From an uncultured Brevinema sp. (lineage in GTDB: Bacteria > Spirochaetota > Brevinematia > Brevinematales > Brevinemataceae): a stretch of 7,663 bases of DNA. Position numbers and translations under genes: made by a program. Positions 1 through 5,918 of this stretch are shown here, in pieces. The notes below the pieces were generated by a model. That model was not told the DNA's origin. It saw nothing but the letters and a program-made list of their open reading frames with translations, and did not search any database. Numbering within the stretch: position 1 is the first letter of the stretch; the number at the start of each line of letters is the position of its first letter. The stretch is from NCBI GenBank assembly GCA_947036575.1, contig CAMQSH010000090.1, forward strand, positions 1 to 7,663. Reading direction: 5' to 3'.

Positions 1-972
1 ACAAGAATTATTTTCAGCATAATCGTGAACGTTTTGAATAGCGTATTCAACCATATTTGAAACAGCTTCATCAGTGTAAAAAGCATAATGAGGAGATACG
101 ATAACTCTAGGATGATCGTGTAATTTTTGAAAGATTAGATCAGTGTATTTTTTCCCTTCACTGTTAATATGAAGAATCCCAACTTCGTGTTCATAAACAT
201 CTGTTGCCAATCCAGCAATTTTTCCAGAATCTAGTGCTTCTAAAGTAGCTTCCGTATCAATTAAACCACCTCTACTTGTATTAACAATATAGACACCATC
301 TTTCATCTTGCTGATAGCCTCTTTATTTATCAAGTGATAATTATCATCTGTTAAATTGGTGTGAAAAGAAATAAGATCACATTGAGCTAGTAATTCTTCT
401 AAAGAAACATAAGTAGCTAATTTAGCGACATCTTCACTATGATAAGGATCAAAAGCAAGGATTTTTTTAGGGTTCATGCCTGTAAAAGATTCTAAAGAAC
501 GTCTACCAATACGACCTGTACCAATAAATCCAATAGTCATATTACGAATTTCTTTACCTATTAATCCACCTAAAGAATAGTTTTGTTTTGCAGTACGTAG
601 TAACATAGAAGGATAATTTTTAATCATAGATAAAGCTGATAAAACAGTAAACTCAGCAACAGAATTTGGCGAGTAAGCTGGCACATTTGCCACACGCATA
701 CCAAATTCTTTAACAGCTTCTAGATCAATATTATTATAACCAGCACTACGGATTGAAAAATCAGTAATTCCAAATTTATGTAATTTTTGGAGTGCCTCAC
801 GGTTTGCTAGACAACTACCAATAATAATAACACTACCGTGCCCTTCAGCAAGATCAGCTGTTTCAGGGGAAAAAGATTGAGGGCAGCAGGTAATTTGACA
901 TTGAAACTGAGCCTCAAATTTTTTAAATGCCTCTTGTTCGTCTGGACGAACAGCATATGCAATAATTTTCAT
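1..972 (-). CDS. ldhA: D-lactate dehydrogenase (D-2-hydroxyacid dehydrogenase family), 3' end cut by window edge
   Basis: Predicted NAD-dependent cytoplasmic enzyme that reduces pyruvate to D-lactate and regenerates NAD+ in fermentation. My translation gives 324 residues with no stop before the edge. The family is usually about 330-335 residues, so only a few are missing. Seen: the Rossmann motif GTGRIG at residues 151-156, with Asp175 (LAFDPY) placed to select NAD over NADP; and the catalytic triad at the spacing of Lactobacillus D-LDH, namely Arg234 (NTSRGG), Glu263 (DVYEHEVG) and His295 (SPHYAFYTDEA). The SPHxAFYT context is typical of D-LDH rather than of phosphoglycerate or formate dehydrogenases. 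The ATG at 972 is preceded by GGAGG at 978-982, five bases from the start. The gene follows the MATE gene by 71 bases on the same strand, with no convincing terminator between them, so co-transcription is possible. VanH-type enzymes share this architecture, but no van genes are seen. Confidence 0.92.
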   Translation of the reverse strand, partial: MKIIAYAVRPDEQEAFKKFEAQFQCQITCCPQSFSPETADLAEGHGSVIIIGSCLANREALQKLHKFGITDFSIRSAGYNNIDLEAVKEFGMRVANVPAYSPNSVAEFTVLSALSMIKNYPSMLLRTAKQNYSLGGLIGKEIRNMTIGFIGTGRIGRRSLESFTGMNPKKILAFDPYHSEDVAKLATYVSLEELLAQCDLISFHTNLTDDNYHLINKEAISKMKDGVYIVNTSRGGLIDTEATLEALDSGKIAGLATDVYEHEVGILHINSEGKKYTDLIFQKLHDHPRVIVSPHYAFYTDEAVSNMVEYAIQNVHDYAENNSC

Positions 973-976
973 AGTA

Positions 977-984
977 ACCTCCAC
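977..984 (-). promoter_or_regulatory. Ribosome binding site of ldhA
   Basis: On the minus strand the bases read GTGGAGGTTACT before the ATG at 972. GGAGG is a strong anti-Shine-Dalgarno match at five-base spacing, which fixes the ldhA start. A possible -10 (TATATT, about 996-1001 on the minus strand) lies just upstream but has no good -35, so I do not call a separate promoter. Confidence 0.7.
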
Positions 985-1043
985 TATTTAAAATCAATAT
1001 AGTAATCTTGAGAAGAAAGAATTTTTAGGTTTTTCATAAAAAT

Positions 1044-2414
1044 TTATTCTACGCTAAGCGTTTGTAATTGTTTTTGATCTAATTTTACACTTTCTCTATA
1101 GAGAATAATCAAAGCCACCAACATCAAAGAAGTATAGGCAACAGAATAAGACATCCACACCCCTATCCGTCCAAATAACGGAGTGAAAGTTATCATTCCC
1201 ACACAAATCAAAATCGGAGTCGCTGTAGAAACAACAAGCGATAATCGATGAAAACCCATAGCTTGTAGTGAATCAACCGTTAAAAAAACAATACTATAAG
1301 CACAGGTTGCCGTCCCTATAAATCGCATTGCTTCTTGTCCTATTTTTATTGTTTCTATAGAAGGCGTAAATAACTGGAAAATTTGAGCCGGTGCCCAGAA
1401 AAAAGTAATCCCCAAAGGAATCGCAAAACATAAATTCAATAAAATACTAGTACGAATAATTTTTTTGACTCTACCAAATTTATTCGCCCCATAATTATAG
1501 CCTATTAACGGTTGCATCCCTGCCGCCATCCCCACAGTAAACACCATTATTAACTGAGCTGTTCTCATTGTAATACTATAAGCTGCTAATGTTTCTGCTC
1601 CAAACTCCCTCAAATAACGATTCCCAATAATATAAGTCAACGAGAAAATTGCTATTCTAAAACCTGTAGGAAGCCCTAATTGTATAATATCTTTGAGTAA
1701 GCCCCCTTGAAAAGCAATCTCTTTTGAAAATCTAAGAGGAAAGTTATAAAGTTTTAAGACAGATCTCAAAGCAAACATAAACACTAAAAGTTGCGCTATC
1801 CCTGTTGCAAGAGCAGCTCCTCTAATCCCCCAACCAAATCCTACAATAAATAAAGCATCTAAAATAATATTAAAAATAGCACCAGAAAGAGAAACTTTCA
1901 TAGCAAGATCTGTAAACCCTTTAGCTCTTATAGAACCTACCAAAACCAATCCCCCACAATTAATAGGAACAAACCATAAAATAGTCGTCGCATACTCTTT
2001 AGAAAATTGCATAATTTCAGGAAGTGCACCTACCTGTATCAAAACAAAATCTATATTCATTAACATAGCCCCAGTAACTAATCCTGTCGTTAGCATGCAA
2101 AAATAAAAACCATGTACTAAAGCCGTTCGAGCTCGAAGAAGATCATTAGCACCCATTGCTCTAGAAATATTAGAGTTAGTACCGATAATAAATAAAAATC
2201 CCACCGCAAAAAATGCCGCTTGAATTGCTATATTTACAGAAATAGCAGCAAGTGCCTTATTATCTACAAAATGTCCAATAAACATAGCATCAATAGTATT
2301 ATAAAGCATATCCACTACCCCTGACGTAATCGCAGGAATAGCACTCACTAGAATCAAACGAGGTAAATCTGGAGAATTCAAAAAACTCTGACGGCGTTCT
2401 TCTAACATAGGCAT
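1044..2414 (-). CDS. MATE-family multidrug/cation efflux pump (MepA/DinF-like)
   Basis: Predicted inner-membrane antiporter of the multidrug and toxic compound extrusion family, which expels organic cations in exchange for Na+ or H+. At 456 residues it has the usual family length, and hydrophobic segments suggest the standard 12 helices in two six-helix halves. Family signatures visible: YNTIDAMFIG (38-47) in helix 1, AMGANDLLRAR (86-96) after helix 2, FNIILDALFIVGFGWGIRGAALATG (181-205, split here by family positions), and PLIGYNYGANKFGRVKK (302-318) in the second half, the classic N-Y-GA-K/R block. The start at 2414 is supported by AAGGA seven bases upstream; a second Met two codons in is too far from it. 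It is transcribed away from the lipoprotein gene and is followed 71 bases later by ldhA. The substrate cannot be told from sequence. Confidence 0.92.
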   Translation of the reverse strand: MPMLEERRQSFLNSPDLPRLILVSAIPAITSGVVDMLYNTIDAMFIGHFVDNKALAAISVNIAIQAAFFAVGFLFIIGTNSNISRAMGANDLLRARTALVHGFYFCMLTTGLVTGAMLMNIDFVLIQVGALPEIMQFSKEYATTILWFVPINCGGLVLVGSIRAKGFTDLAMKVSLSGAIFNIILDALFIVGFGWGIRGAALATGIAQLLVFMFALRSVLKLYNFPLRFSKEIAFQGGLLKDIIQLGLPTGFRIAIFSLTYIIGNRYLREFGAETLAAYSITMRTAQLIMVFTVGMAAGMQPLIGYNYGANKFGRVKKIIRTSILLNLCFAIPLGITFFWAPAQIFQLFTPSIETIKIGQEAMRFIGTATCAYSIVFLTVDSLQAMGFHRLSLVVSTATPILICVGMITFTPLFGRIGVWMSYSVAYTSLMLVALIILYRESVKLDQKQLQTLSVE

Positions 2415-2441
2415 AATAAATCCTTATTTCTAATATATTTC

Positions 2442-2471
2442 ATTATAGATACCTTTTGCTAAAAAACACAA
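2442..2471 (-). promoter_or_regulatory. Probable sigma-70-type promoter of the MATE gene
   Basis: On the minus strand, TATAAT (2447-2442) is a perfect -10. TTGTGT (2471-2466) lies 18 bases upstream as a partial -35. Transcription would start at about 2435, giving a short leader with AAGGA before the ATG. The -35 lies two bases from the 23-bp direct repeat at 2474-2496. Confidence 0.55.
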
Positions 2472-2473
2472 CT

Positions 2474-2496
2474 GTAATAGGAAATTTTTTTTAATA
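2474..2496. repeat. 23-bp direct repeat, copy A
   Basis: The bases gtaataggaaa, eight T and aata are identical to 5598-5620 in the same orientation. Similarity continues leftward: ttgctaaaa at 2456-2464 matches 5581-5589, with an unlike 8-9 base spacer between. The full related block is therefore 2456-2496 (41 bases) against 5581-5620 (40 bases). The second copy overlaps the 5' break of the nagA remnant, so this copy may be a decayed nagA-derived end. The two copies bracket the lipoprotein gene and the nagA remnant. Confidence 0.75.
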
Positions 2497-2521
2497 TATC
2501 TTTCATACTATATATTTAGTG

Positions 2522-2550
2522 TTGACAAATACTACAAATCGAATTATAAT
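2522..2550 (+). promoter_or_regulatory. Perfect-consensus sigma-70 promoter of the lipoprotein gene
   Basis: TTGACA at 2522-2527 and TATAAT at 2545-2550 are separated by exactly 17 bases, so all 12 core positions and the spacer match the housekeeping consensus. The predicted start is near 2557, giving a leader of about 61 bases. No clear operator overlaps it, which suggests strong, little-regulated expression. Confidence 0.88.
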
Positions 2551-2584
2551 ATCAATATATCCTCTTATAAAACCGATACAATCA

Positions 2585-2610
2585 ATATTATTATAAAAAT
2601 AATATAGGGA
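2585..2610 (+). promoter_or_regulatory. AT hairpin directly before the lipoprotein ribosome binding site
   Basis: An 8-bp A/T-only inverted repeat (2585-2592 with 2598-2605, 5-base loop) ends one base before AGGGA at 2606-2610. AGGGA stands seven bases from the ATG at 2618 and decides the start. The hairpin is weak and could be chance in AT-rich DNA. If real, it could protect the 5' end or tune translation. Confidence 0.4.
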
Positions 2611-2617
2611 AAACTTT

Positions 2618-5206
2618 ATGAGAAATTCACTAGTAGTAATGCTTTCAATATTTTTTATAAGCTCATGCTCTGCTAAGCCTGAAGAAGAAACTGTCTCCCA
2701 CAAAGAAATAATCGCTTTTGCTTCAATGATCGAAACTGCAGGATTATTCATTGCAATAGATTCTGATTTAATTGCTTTCGAGATAGCTCCAGATGGGACT
2801 TACACCGATGCTAAAAATATTCTTTATACAATAACACATTTTATTAACGAAAATACTGTTACAGCTACTTCTGTCGATTATGGTAAACAAACACATATAT
2901 TAACCAATGGATCATATGGTGCCGTTTTTCAAGAAATAGCTTTTACTCCAGCCGCTCCCTCAGCAACATTAGATTTTCGGACTAAAGTTAATGCTAAACT
3001 TTTAGACTCTGAACAAAATGGATCTTGGCAAACCTTTGAAATACCTGAGAATGGCAAATACACCACAGATAATGTCACATATACGATAGTTCGACTTATT
3101 GATACTGATTCTGCCTTAGTAGCAAAAAGTACTGGTGGCTCAGAAATGCACAAATTAGTAGATGATGAGTATGGTGTTTTTACTGGGCCTACTGTTACCA
3201 AAGACATAGCCTTCAAAAAAGCGACTCTAACTGATGTGAGCGCATTTACTCTTGCTCTAACAGACTTTGTGTTTGCTATCCCTTCTTCTGGTGCATGGGT
3301 TTCTTTAGATGCTACTGGTACTACCTATAAACTTGATAGTGTCACTTATGAGATAGGAAAAGTTATTGACGCTACCTCTGTCTTAGTGGCAAAAAGTCCT
3401 AGTGGCACAGAAATACACAAAATAGTAGATAATAAATCCCTTACTAAAGGTGGTGCTGAACTAGCCTTCAAAAGAGCGACCGACGATGAGATAGGAATTT
3501 TTTTTGAAAAACTAAGAGGCTTTTTAGATTCTACCGAGTGGAGTCCTCCTACTTTTGCTGTAACTATATATATTTTTAATGATAAAATTTATGAGATAGG
3601 AAAAATTATTGACGCTAACTCTGTCTTAGTGGCAAGTCCTAGTGGCGTAGAAACACACACAATATCACCAGATGGTAAATCTCTTACTAAATTTGGTGGT
3701 GCTGAAATAGCCTTCAAAAGAGCTACTGAAGATGATATACTTGATTTTGTTTATAATACACTAGCAGACTTTCGTTCTGCAACAGATGGTAGATGGAAAG
3801 GTATAACTTCAAGTTTTACTACATATACTCTGCAAGGTGTTAAGTATCACATATATAAAATTAAGGACAATACCGCTACCATAGTGAAAGATGGTACTTC
3901 TCCTACCTTCTTTGAAAACAGAAAAGAGCACCTAATAATAGATGGTACAAATTATGCTGATAAAACTACACCAACTATACCACTAGCCATCAGAAGAAAC
4001 AATACTACTGACAAGGACAATATAGAAAGCTTTGCTCAGCGTATTACCGCTCTAAATTTAACAAGAAAGGATCCTACTACTAGTGTCACCACTTCTTTCT
4101 TAATAGCAGATGATGGTCAATACACACATGCTGATTATGATATGGAGATAGGACGAATCATTAACGACACCACTATCTTAATGGTAACTGAGCCCCCTGG
4201 AGGAGGGGATACATACACTCAAGTTCAGGGATTAAGAAATGGTAAATTTGGTAGAATCCTTGGAAATACTGTCGATCCTGATAACATCATAGCAGAGGAT
4301 ACTAGATTAGCCGACTTAAAAGTTGCGCTAGCAGGCTTTGTATATTCAACAGGCACTGCACTGGAAGATTTCCCAAATGCCATCATACCAGGTAGTACAT
4401 CAGATATTATTGGGAAGTATGTGATTAAGAAGTACAGTGGTGGTGGTACAGGAGGGCAGACCGGTACTACTACTTATAATATCATTGCTTTTGATAAAAG
4501 CACTAAAAAAGTAACTGTAAATAACAGTGCAACCGGCATGCCAGAAACTCACGAAATAAAAGACTATCAGTATGGTAAAGCCGATTCTGGTACTATTCCT
4601 TTTGGAACAGAAATCGCAGTTAAACCTACTAGTCCAGCTGACATAAAAACATATGCTGACTTACTCAGAGCTAAAAACTTGATATTCCCTTATGATAATA
4701 ATACGTGGAATGATTTGGAAATATCAGATGATGGGGAGATTAATTGGTGGGCATCAGGTCAGCCGTTTAAGATCATACGAATTGTTACTCCAACTGATGT
4801 TAATAGCAAAGTTTTAGTATCATCTGCTGGTCTTGGGCAAGAAGTCCATCAATTTGAAGACCCTGTCTATTTTAATTATCAACCTCCTAATAATACTACA
4901 AAAAGACATGATCTAGCATATGTAGGGATAACTCCAGATCAGTTAAATAATTTTATTGCTAAAGTTAATGATCTAGGATTGATAGGAAAAAACTCTGTTG
5001 ATCCTTTCGAAATAAATCTAACTGGGACTTATACCCATGCAGGCAAAACTTATAAAATAGGACGATATATTGATGAGAATACCATCTATGTATCACTAGG
5101 CAAAAATCGTATGGAAAAACATGGAATTAAAACAGATTCTACAAGCGATATACAGTATGGTATACTTAATGATGATAGTACTATGAAGACAGTAATAGCA
5201 AAGTAA
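2618..5206 (+). CDS. Large predicted lipoprotein with nine tandem repeats, family not recognised
   Basis: 862 residues, function unknown. A short N-terminal signal (Arg2, hydrophobic core 4-15) ends in ISSC, giving a predicted lipidated Cys17 and a surface or periplasmic location. The loose lipobox is acceptable for spirochaetes. From residue 28 to the end the protein is built of nine diverged repeats: 28-112, 113-202, 203-287, 288-369, 370-461, 462-562, 563-671, 672-771 and 772-862. Each has a helix-like start (xxIxxFxxxL), then a beta-rich core like GTYTxxxxTYxIGRxID, then xxxLVAxSxxGxExHxI and an ending such as GAEIAFKRAT. Repeat 7 carries a Gly-rich insertion near 607-616 and repeat 6 a Gly/Pro run near 526-530. 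There is only one Cys, the lipidation site. A consensus promoter lies upstream and a strong terminator downstream, so it is probably transcribed alone. It may be an adhesin, structural or antigenic surface protein, which is inference only. Confidence 0.85.
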   Translation: MRNSLVVMLSIFFISSCSAKPEEETVSHKEIIAFASMIETAGLFIAIDSDLIAFEIAPDGTYTDAKNILYTITHFINENTVTATSVDYGKQTHILTNGSYGAVFQEIAFTPAAPSATLDFRTKVNAKLLDSEQNGSWQTFEIPENGKYTTDNVTYTIVRLIDTDSALVAKSTGGSEMHKLVDDEYGVFTGPTVTKDIAFKKATLTDVSAFTLALTDFVFAIPSSGAWVSLDATGTTYKLDSVTYEIGKVIDATSVLVAKSPSGTEIHKIVDNKSLTKGGAELAFKRATDDEIGIFFEKLRGFLDSTEWSPPTFAVTIYIFNDKIYEIGKIIDANSVLVASPSGVETHTISPDGKSLTKFGGAEIAFKRATEDDILDFVYNTLADFRSATDGRWKGITSSFTTYTLQGVKYHIYKIKDNTATIVKDGTSPTFFENRKEHLIIDGTNYADKTTPTIPLAIRRNNTTDKDNIESFAQRITALNLTRKDPTTSVTTSFLIADDGQYTHADYDMEIGRIINDTTILMVTEPPGGGDTYTQVQGLRNGKFGRILGNTVDPDNIIAEDTRLADLKVALAGFVYSTGTALEDFPNAIIPGSTSDIIGKYVIKKYSGGGTGGQTGTTTYNIIAFDKSTKKVTVNNSATGMPETHEIKDYQYGKADSGTIPFGTEIAVKPTSPADIKTYADLLRAKNLIFPYDNNTWNDLEISDDGEINWWASGQPFKIIRIVTPTDVNSKVLVSSAGLGQEVHQFEDPVYFNYQPPNNTTKRHDLAYVGITPDQLNNFIAKVNDLGLIGKNSVDPFEINLTGTYTHAGKTYKIGRYIDENTIYVSLGKNRMEKHGIKTDSTSDIQYGILNDDSTMKTVIAK
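2699..5203 (+). repeat. Nine tandem protein-coding repeats in the lipoprotein
   Basis: Unit borders in DNA: 2699-2953, 2954-3223, 3224-3478, 3479-3724, 3725-4000, 4001-4303, 4304-4630, 4631-4930 and 4931-5203. Recurring marks are a Tyr-x-Ile before a Gly/Arg/Lys-x-Ile-Asp turn, a Glu-x-His near the middle (EMHK, EIHK, ETHT, ETHE, EVHQ) and the closing IAFK/IAVK/LAYV strand. The repeats are strongly diverged except units 3 and 4. Borders are good to a few residues. Confidence 0.8.
3347..3726 (+). repeat. Near-identical DNA duplication (units 3 and 4 of the lipoprotein)
   Basis: 3347-3480 and 3590-3726 align base by base over most of their length, for example tatgagataggaaaa, ctctgtcttagtggca, agtcctagtggc, ggtggtgctgaa and gccttcaaaagagc in both. 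Two small in-frame length differences are visible. The other units resemble each other only as protein, so this pair is the youngest duplication, or the result of gene conversion. Confidence 0.8.
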
Positions 5207-5212
5207 TATAAT

Positions 5213-5256
5213 ATAAATAAAAAAACCACCTCGATAATGAGGTGGTTTTTTGTTTT
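5213..5256. terminator. Bidirectional intrinsic terminator between lipoprotein gene and nagA remnant
   Basis: ccacctc (5226-5232) pairs with gaggtgg (5239-5245) around a six-base loop, extended by five or six A-T pairs on the outside. A T-run follows on the plus strand (5246-5251, then gtttt), and the A-run at 5213-5225 gives a T-run for minus-strand transcripts. It lies 10-20 bases after the lipoprotein stop and just past the end of the convergent nagA remnant, so it serves both. Confidence 0.93.
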
Positions 5257-5266
5257 AATGATTTCT

Positions 5267-5612
5267 TTATAAAAAGATATTTCCTTTTGTATAGACTGAT
5301 TTGATATTAAGCTCATCATCTAAAATAACAAAATCTGCATCATTATTGGGAGAGAGATTTCCTATTTTATCGTCCATACCTAGTGCTTTTGCAGGGATAC
5401 TTGTATAAGAAGCCAGCGCTTCTTCTAATGAAAACTCACAAAAGTTTACTAAGTTTTGTAAACATTCTATAGGGGTAATCATCGATCCTGCTAGTCCTCC
5501 ATAATCACCGACACAACGATTTTTTTCGTCTATGTGAACGTTTTGGAATCCTAATTTGAATTTTTTGATATCTGTTCCCATTGCTAAAATCCCATCAGTA
5601 ATAGGAAATTTT
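5267..5612 (-). pseudogene. nagA: nagA remnant: C-terminal third of N-acetylglucosamine-6-phosphate deacetylase
   Basis: An intact NagA removes acetate from GlcNAc-6-phosphate in amino-sugar use and cell-wall recycling, and has about 380 residues. Here only about 115 C-terminal residues can be read, from KKFPITDGILAMG to KGNIFL, ending at a normal TAA. Family landmarks are present in order: TDG with the catalytic-type Asp, a VGDYGGLAGSMIT stretch corresponding to the substrate-loop LAGS block, FSLEEALASYTSIPAKALGM, and DADFVILDDELNIK. The N-terminal barrel with the metal-binding Glu and His residues is absent. Upstream in frame, a TAA lies just before KKF at the 23-bp repeat, where homology stops. 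An ATG at 5581 opens a 104-codon frame, but it lies inside the conserved core and has no ribosome binding site. The fragment cannot be an active deacetylase. It points to deletion, or insertion of neighbouring DNA, within an older nagA. Confidence 0.85.
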
Positions 5613-5620
5613 TTTTAATA
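5598..5620. repeat. 23-bp direct repeat, copy B, at the nagA break point
   Basis: Identical to 2474-2496 and in the same orientation. On the minus strand it encodes the last readable nagA codons (K-K-F-P-I-T) and the stop just before them. The distance between copies is 3124 bases, start to start. Homology to nagA ends within it. Confidence 0.75.
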
Positions 5621-5657
5621 AAATATTATAAATTTTTGATTATTCATAATATTTTAT
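5618..5657. repeat. Perfect 12-bp A/T-only inverted repeat
   Basis: ataaaatattat (5618-5629) and ataatattttat (5646-5657) are exact reverse complements around a 16-base spacer. The pair lies 18 bases upstream of the -35 at 5676 and overlaps the edge of the 23-bp repeat. It could be a regulator site or a weak hairpin; low-complexity chance is possible. The rest of 5613-5675 is AT-rich and shows nothing else. Confidence 0.45.
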
Positions 5658-5675
5658 GTTTTTTTAGTAAAACTA

Positions 5676-5704
5676 TTGACTTATGATACTATTTATTTTA
5701 TACT
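5676..5704 (+). promoter_or_regulatory. Promoter of the leader-aminotransferase-EIIC operon
   Basis: TTGACT (5676-5681), a 17-base spacer and TATACT (5699-5704) form a sigma-70-type promoter with one mismatch in each hexamer. The start should be near 5711, giving an untranslated leader of about 208 bases that holds a short ORF and an intrinsic terminator before the first structural gene. Confidence 0.85.
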
Positions 5705-5742
5705 TTAATATAAATATATAAAATATCCAAAGGAATGCCTTA

Positions 5743-5832
5743 ATGCAACACTCTAATAATATCCTATTTAGCTACATTATGCTCTTTATTATTGTCCATT
5801 TTCAAAAAAAAGCATTAGGTTATTTTGTGTAG
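5743..5832 (+). CDS. Putative 29-residue leader peptide of an attenuator
   Basis: A short ORF from ATG 5743 to TAG 5830-5832. It has a good ribosome binding site (aaaggaa, 5729-5735) seven bases upstream and lies about 32 bases after the predicted transcription start. The peptide begins MQHSNNILFSYIMLFIIVHF and ends QKKALGYFV. Nine of 29 residues are Ile, Leu or Val, with a run I-M-L-F-I-I-V at residues 12-18, and four are Phe. The stop is 31 bases before an intrinsic terminator that precedes a branched-chain aminotransferase gene. This is the layout of leader peptides such as those of enterobacterial ilv and leu operons. I infer that ribosome stalling at the Ile/Leu/Val (or Phe) codons senses scarce charged tRNA. 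Alternatively it is a small hydrophobic membrane peptide, or chance. Confidence 0.65.
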   Translation: MQHSNNILFSYIMLFIIVHFQKKALGYFV

Positions 5833-5878
5833 TTATTTTAGAGTATAAAATAAAATTCAAATTAAAAAGGCAATGCTT
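5779..5878 (+). promoter_or_regulatory. Candidate competing stems of the attenuator (regions 1:2 and 2:3)
   Basis: Region 2 (5808-5816, core agcatt) can pair upstream with 5779-5787 (atgct, one bulged C, ttt), inside the hydrophobic codon run. It can also pair downstream with aatgctt at 5872-5878 over seven bases, which uses the 5' arm of the terminator. A ribosome halted at the Ile16-Ile17-Val18 codons (5788-5796) would cover region 1 and leave region 2 free to block the terminator. The start region can also pair: tgcctt (5736-5741) with aaggca (5867-5872). Pairings were found by eye; energies were not calculated. Confidence 0.5.
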
Positions 5879-5896
5879 AAATGCATTGCCTTTTTT
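5864..5896 (+). terminator. Intrinsic terminator (attenuator) ahead of the aminotransferase gene
   Basis: ggcaatgc (5869-5876) pairs with gcattgcc (5883-5890) around loop ttaaat, extended by five A-T pairs (5864-5868 with 5891-5895) and ended by six T. It lies downstream of the promoter at 5676 and 23 bases before the aminotransferase ATG. Since the only ORF it could end is the 29-codon leader, it probably regulates read-through into the operon. Confidence 0.9.
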
Positions 5897-5902
5897 CATT
5901 TT

Positions 5903-5910
5903 AAAAGGAG
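5903..5910 (+). promoter_or_regulatory. Ribosome binding site deciding the aminotransferase start
   Basis: aaaaggag lies eight bases before the ATG at 5919. An in-frame TTG at 5886 would sit inside the terminator stem and has no ribosome binding site of its own, so it is not the start. Confidence 0.85.
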
Positions 5911-5918
5911 TGTGCAAT

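Noticed and set aside
1020..1044. Terminator between the MATE gene and ldhA
   Set aside because: There is only an 8-bp A/T inverted repeat (1020-1027 with 1037-1044) with no GC pairs, so it is too weak to call.
2503..2751. 82-codon minus-strand ORF over the lipoprotein promoter and 5' end
   Set aside because: It is antisense to a well-supported gene and its promoter, has low-complexity AT-derived sequence and no family resemblance.
2929..3216. 95-codon minus-strand ORF within the lipoprotein gene
   Set aside because: It is a shadow of the real frame, with no ribosome binding site or recognisable motif.
5086..5319. 77-codon minus-strand ORF across the lipoprotein 3' end
   Set aside because: It runs through the bidirectional terminator and overlaps both neighbours; it is a chance frame.
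5267..5581. Treating the nagA fragment as a complete small gene starting at ATG 5581
   Set aside because: That Met lies within the conserved NagA core, homology continues upstream of it, and no ribosome binding site is present.
5886..5918. In-frame TTG as an earlier start of the aminotransferase
   Set aside because: It lies inside the 3' arm of the intrinsic terminator and has no ribosome binding site. ATG 5919 has aaaaggag at good spacing, and family homology begins there.
5711..5918. T-box riboswitch controlling ilvE
   Set aside because: I find no T-box sequence (AGGGTGGNACCGCG-like) and no room for Stem I. A translated leader ORF plus terminator explains the region better.
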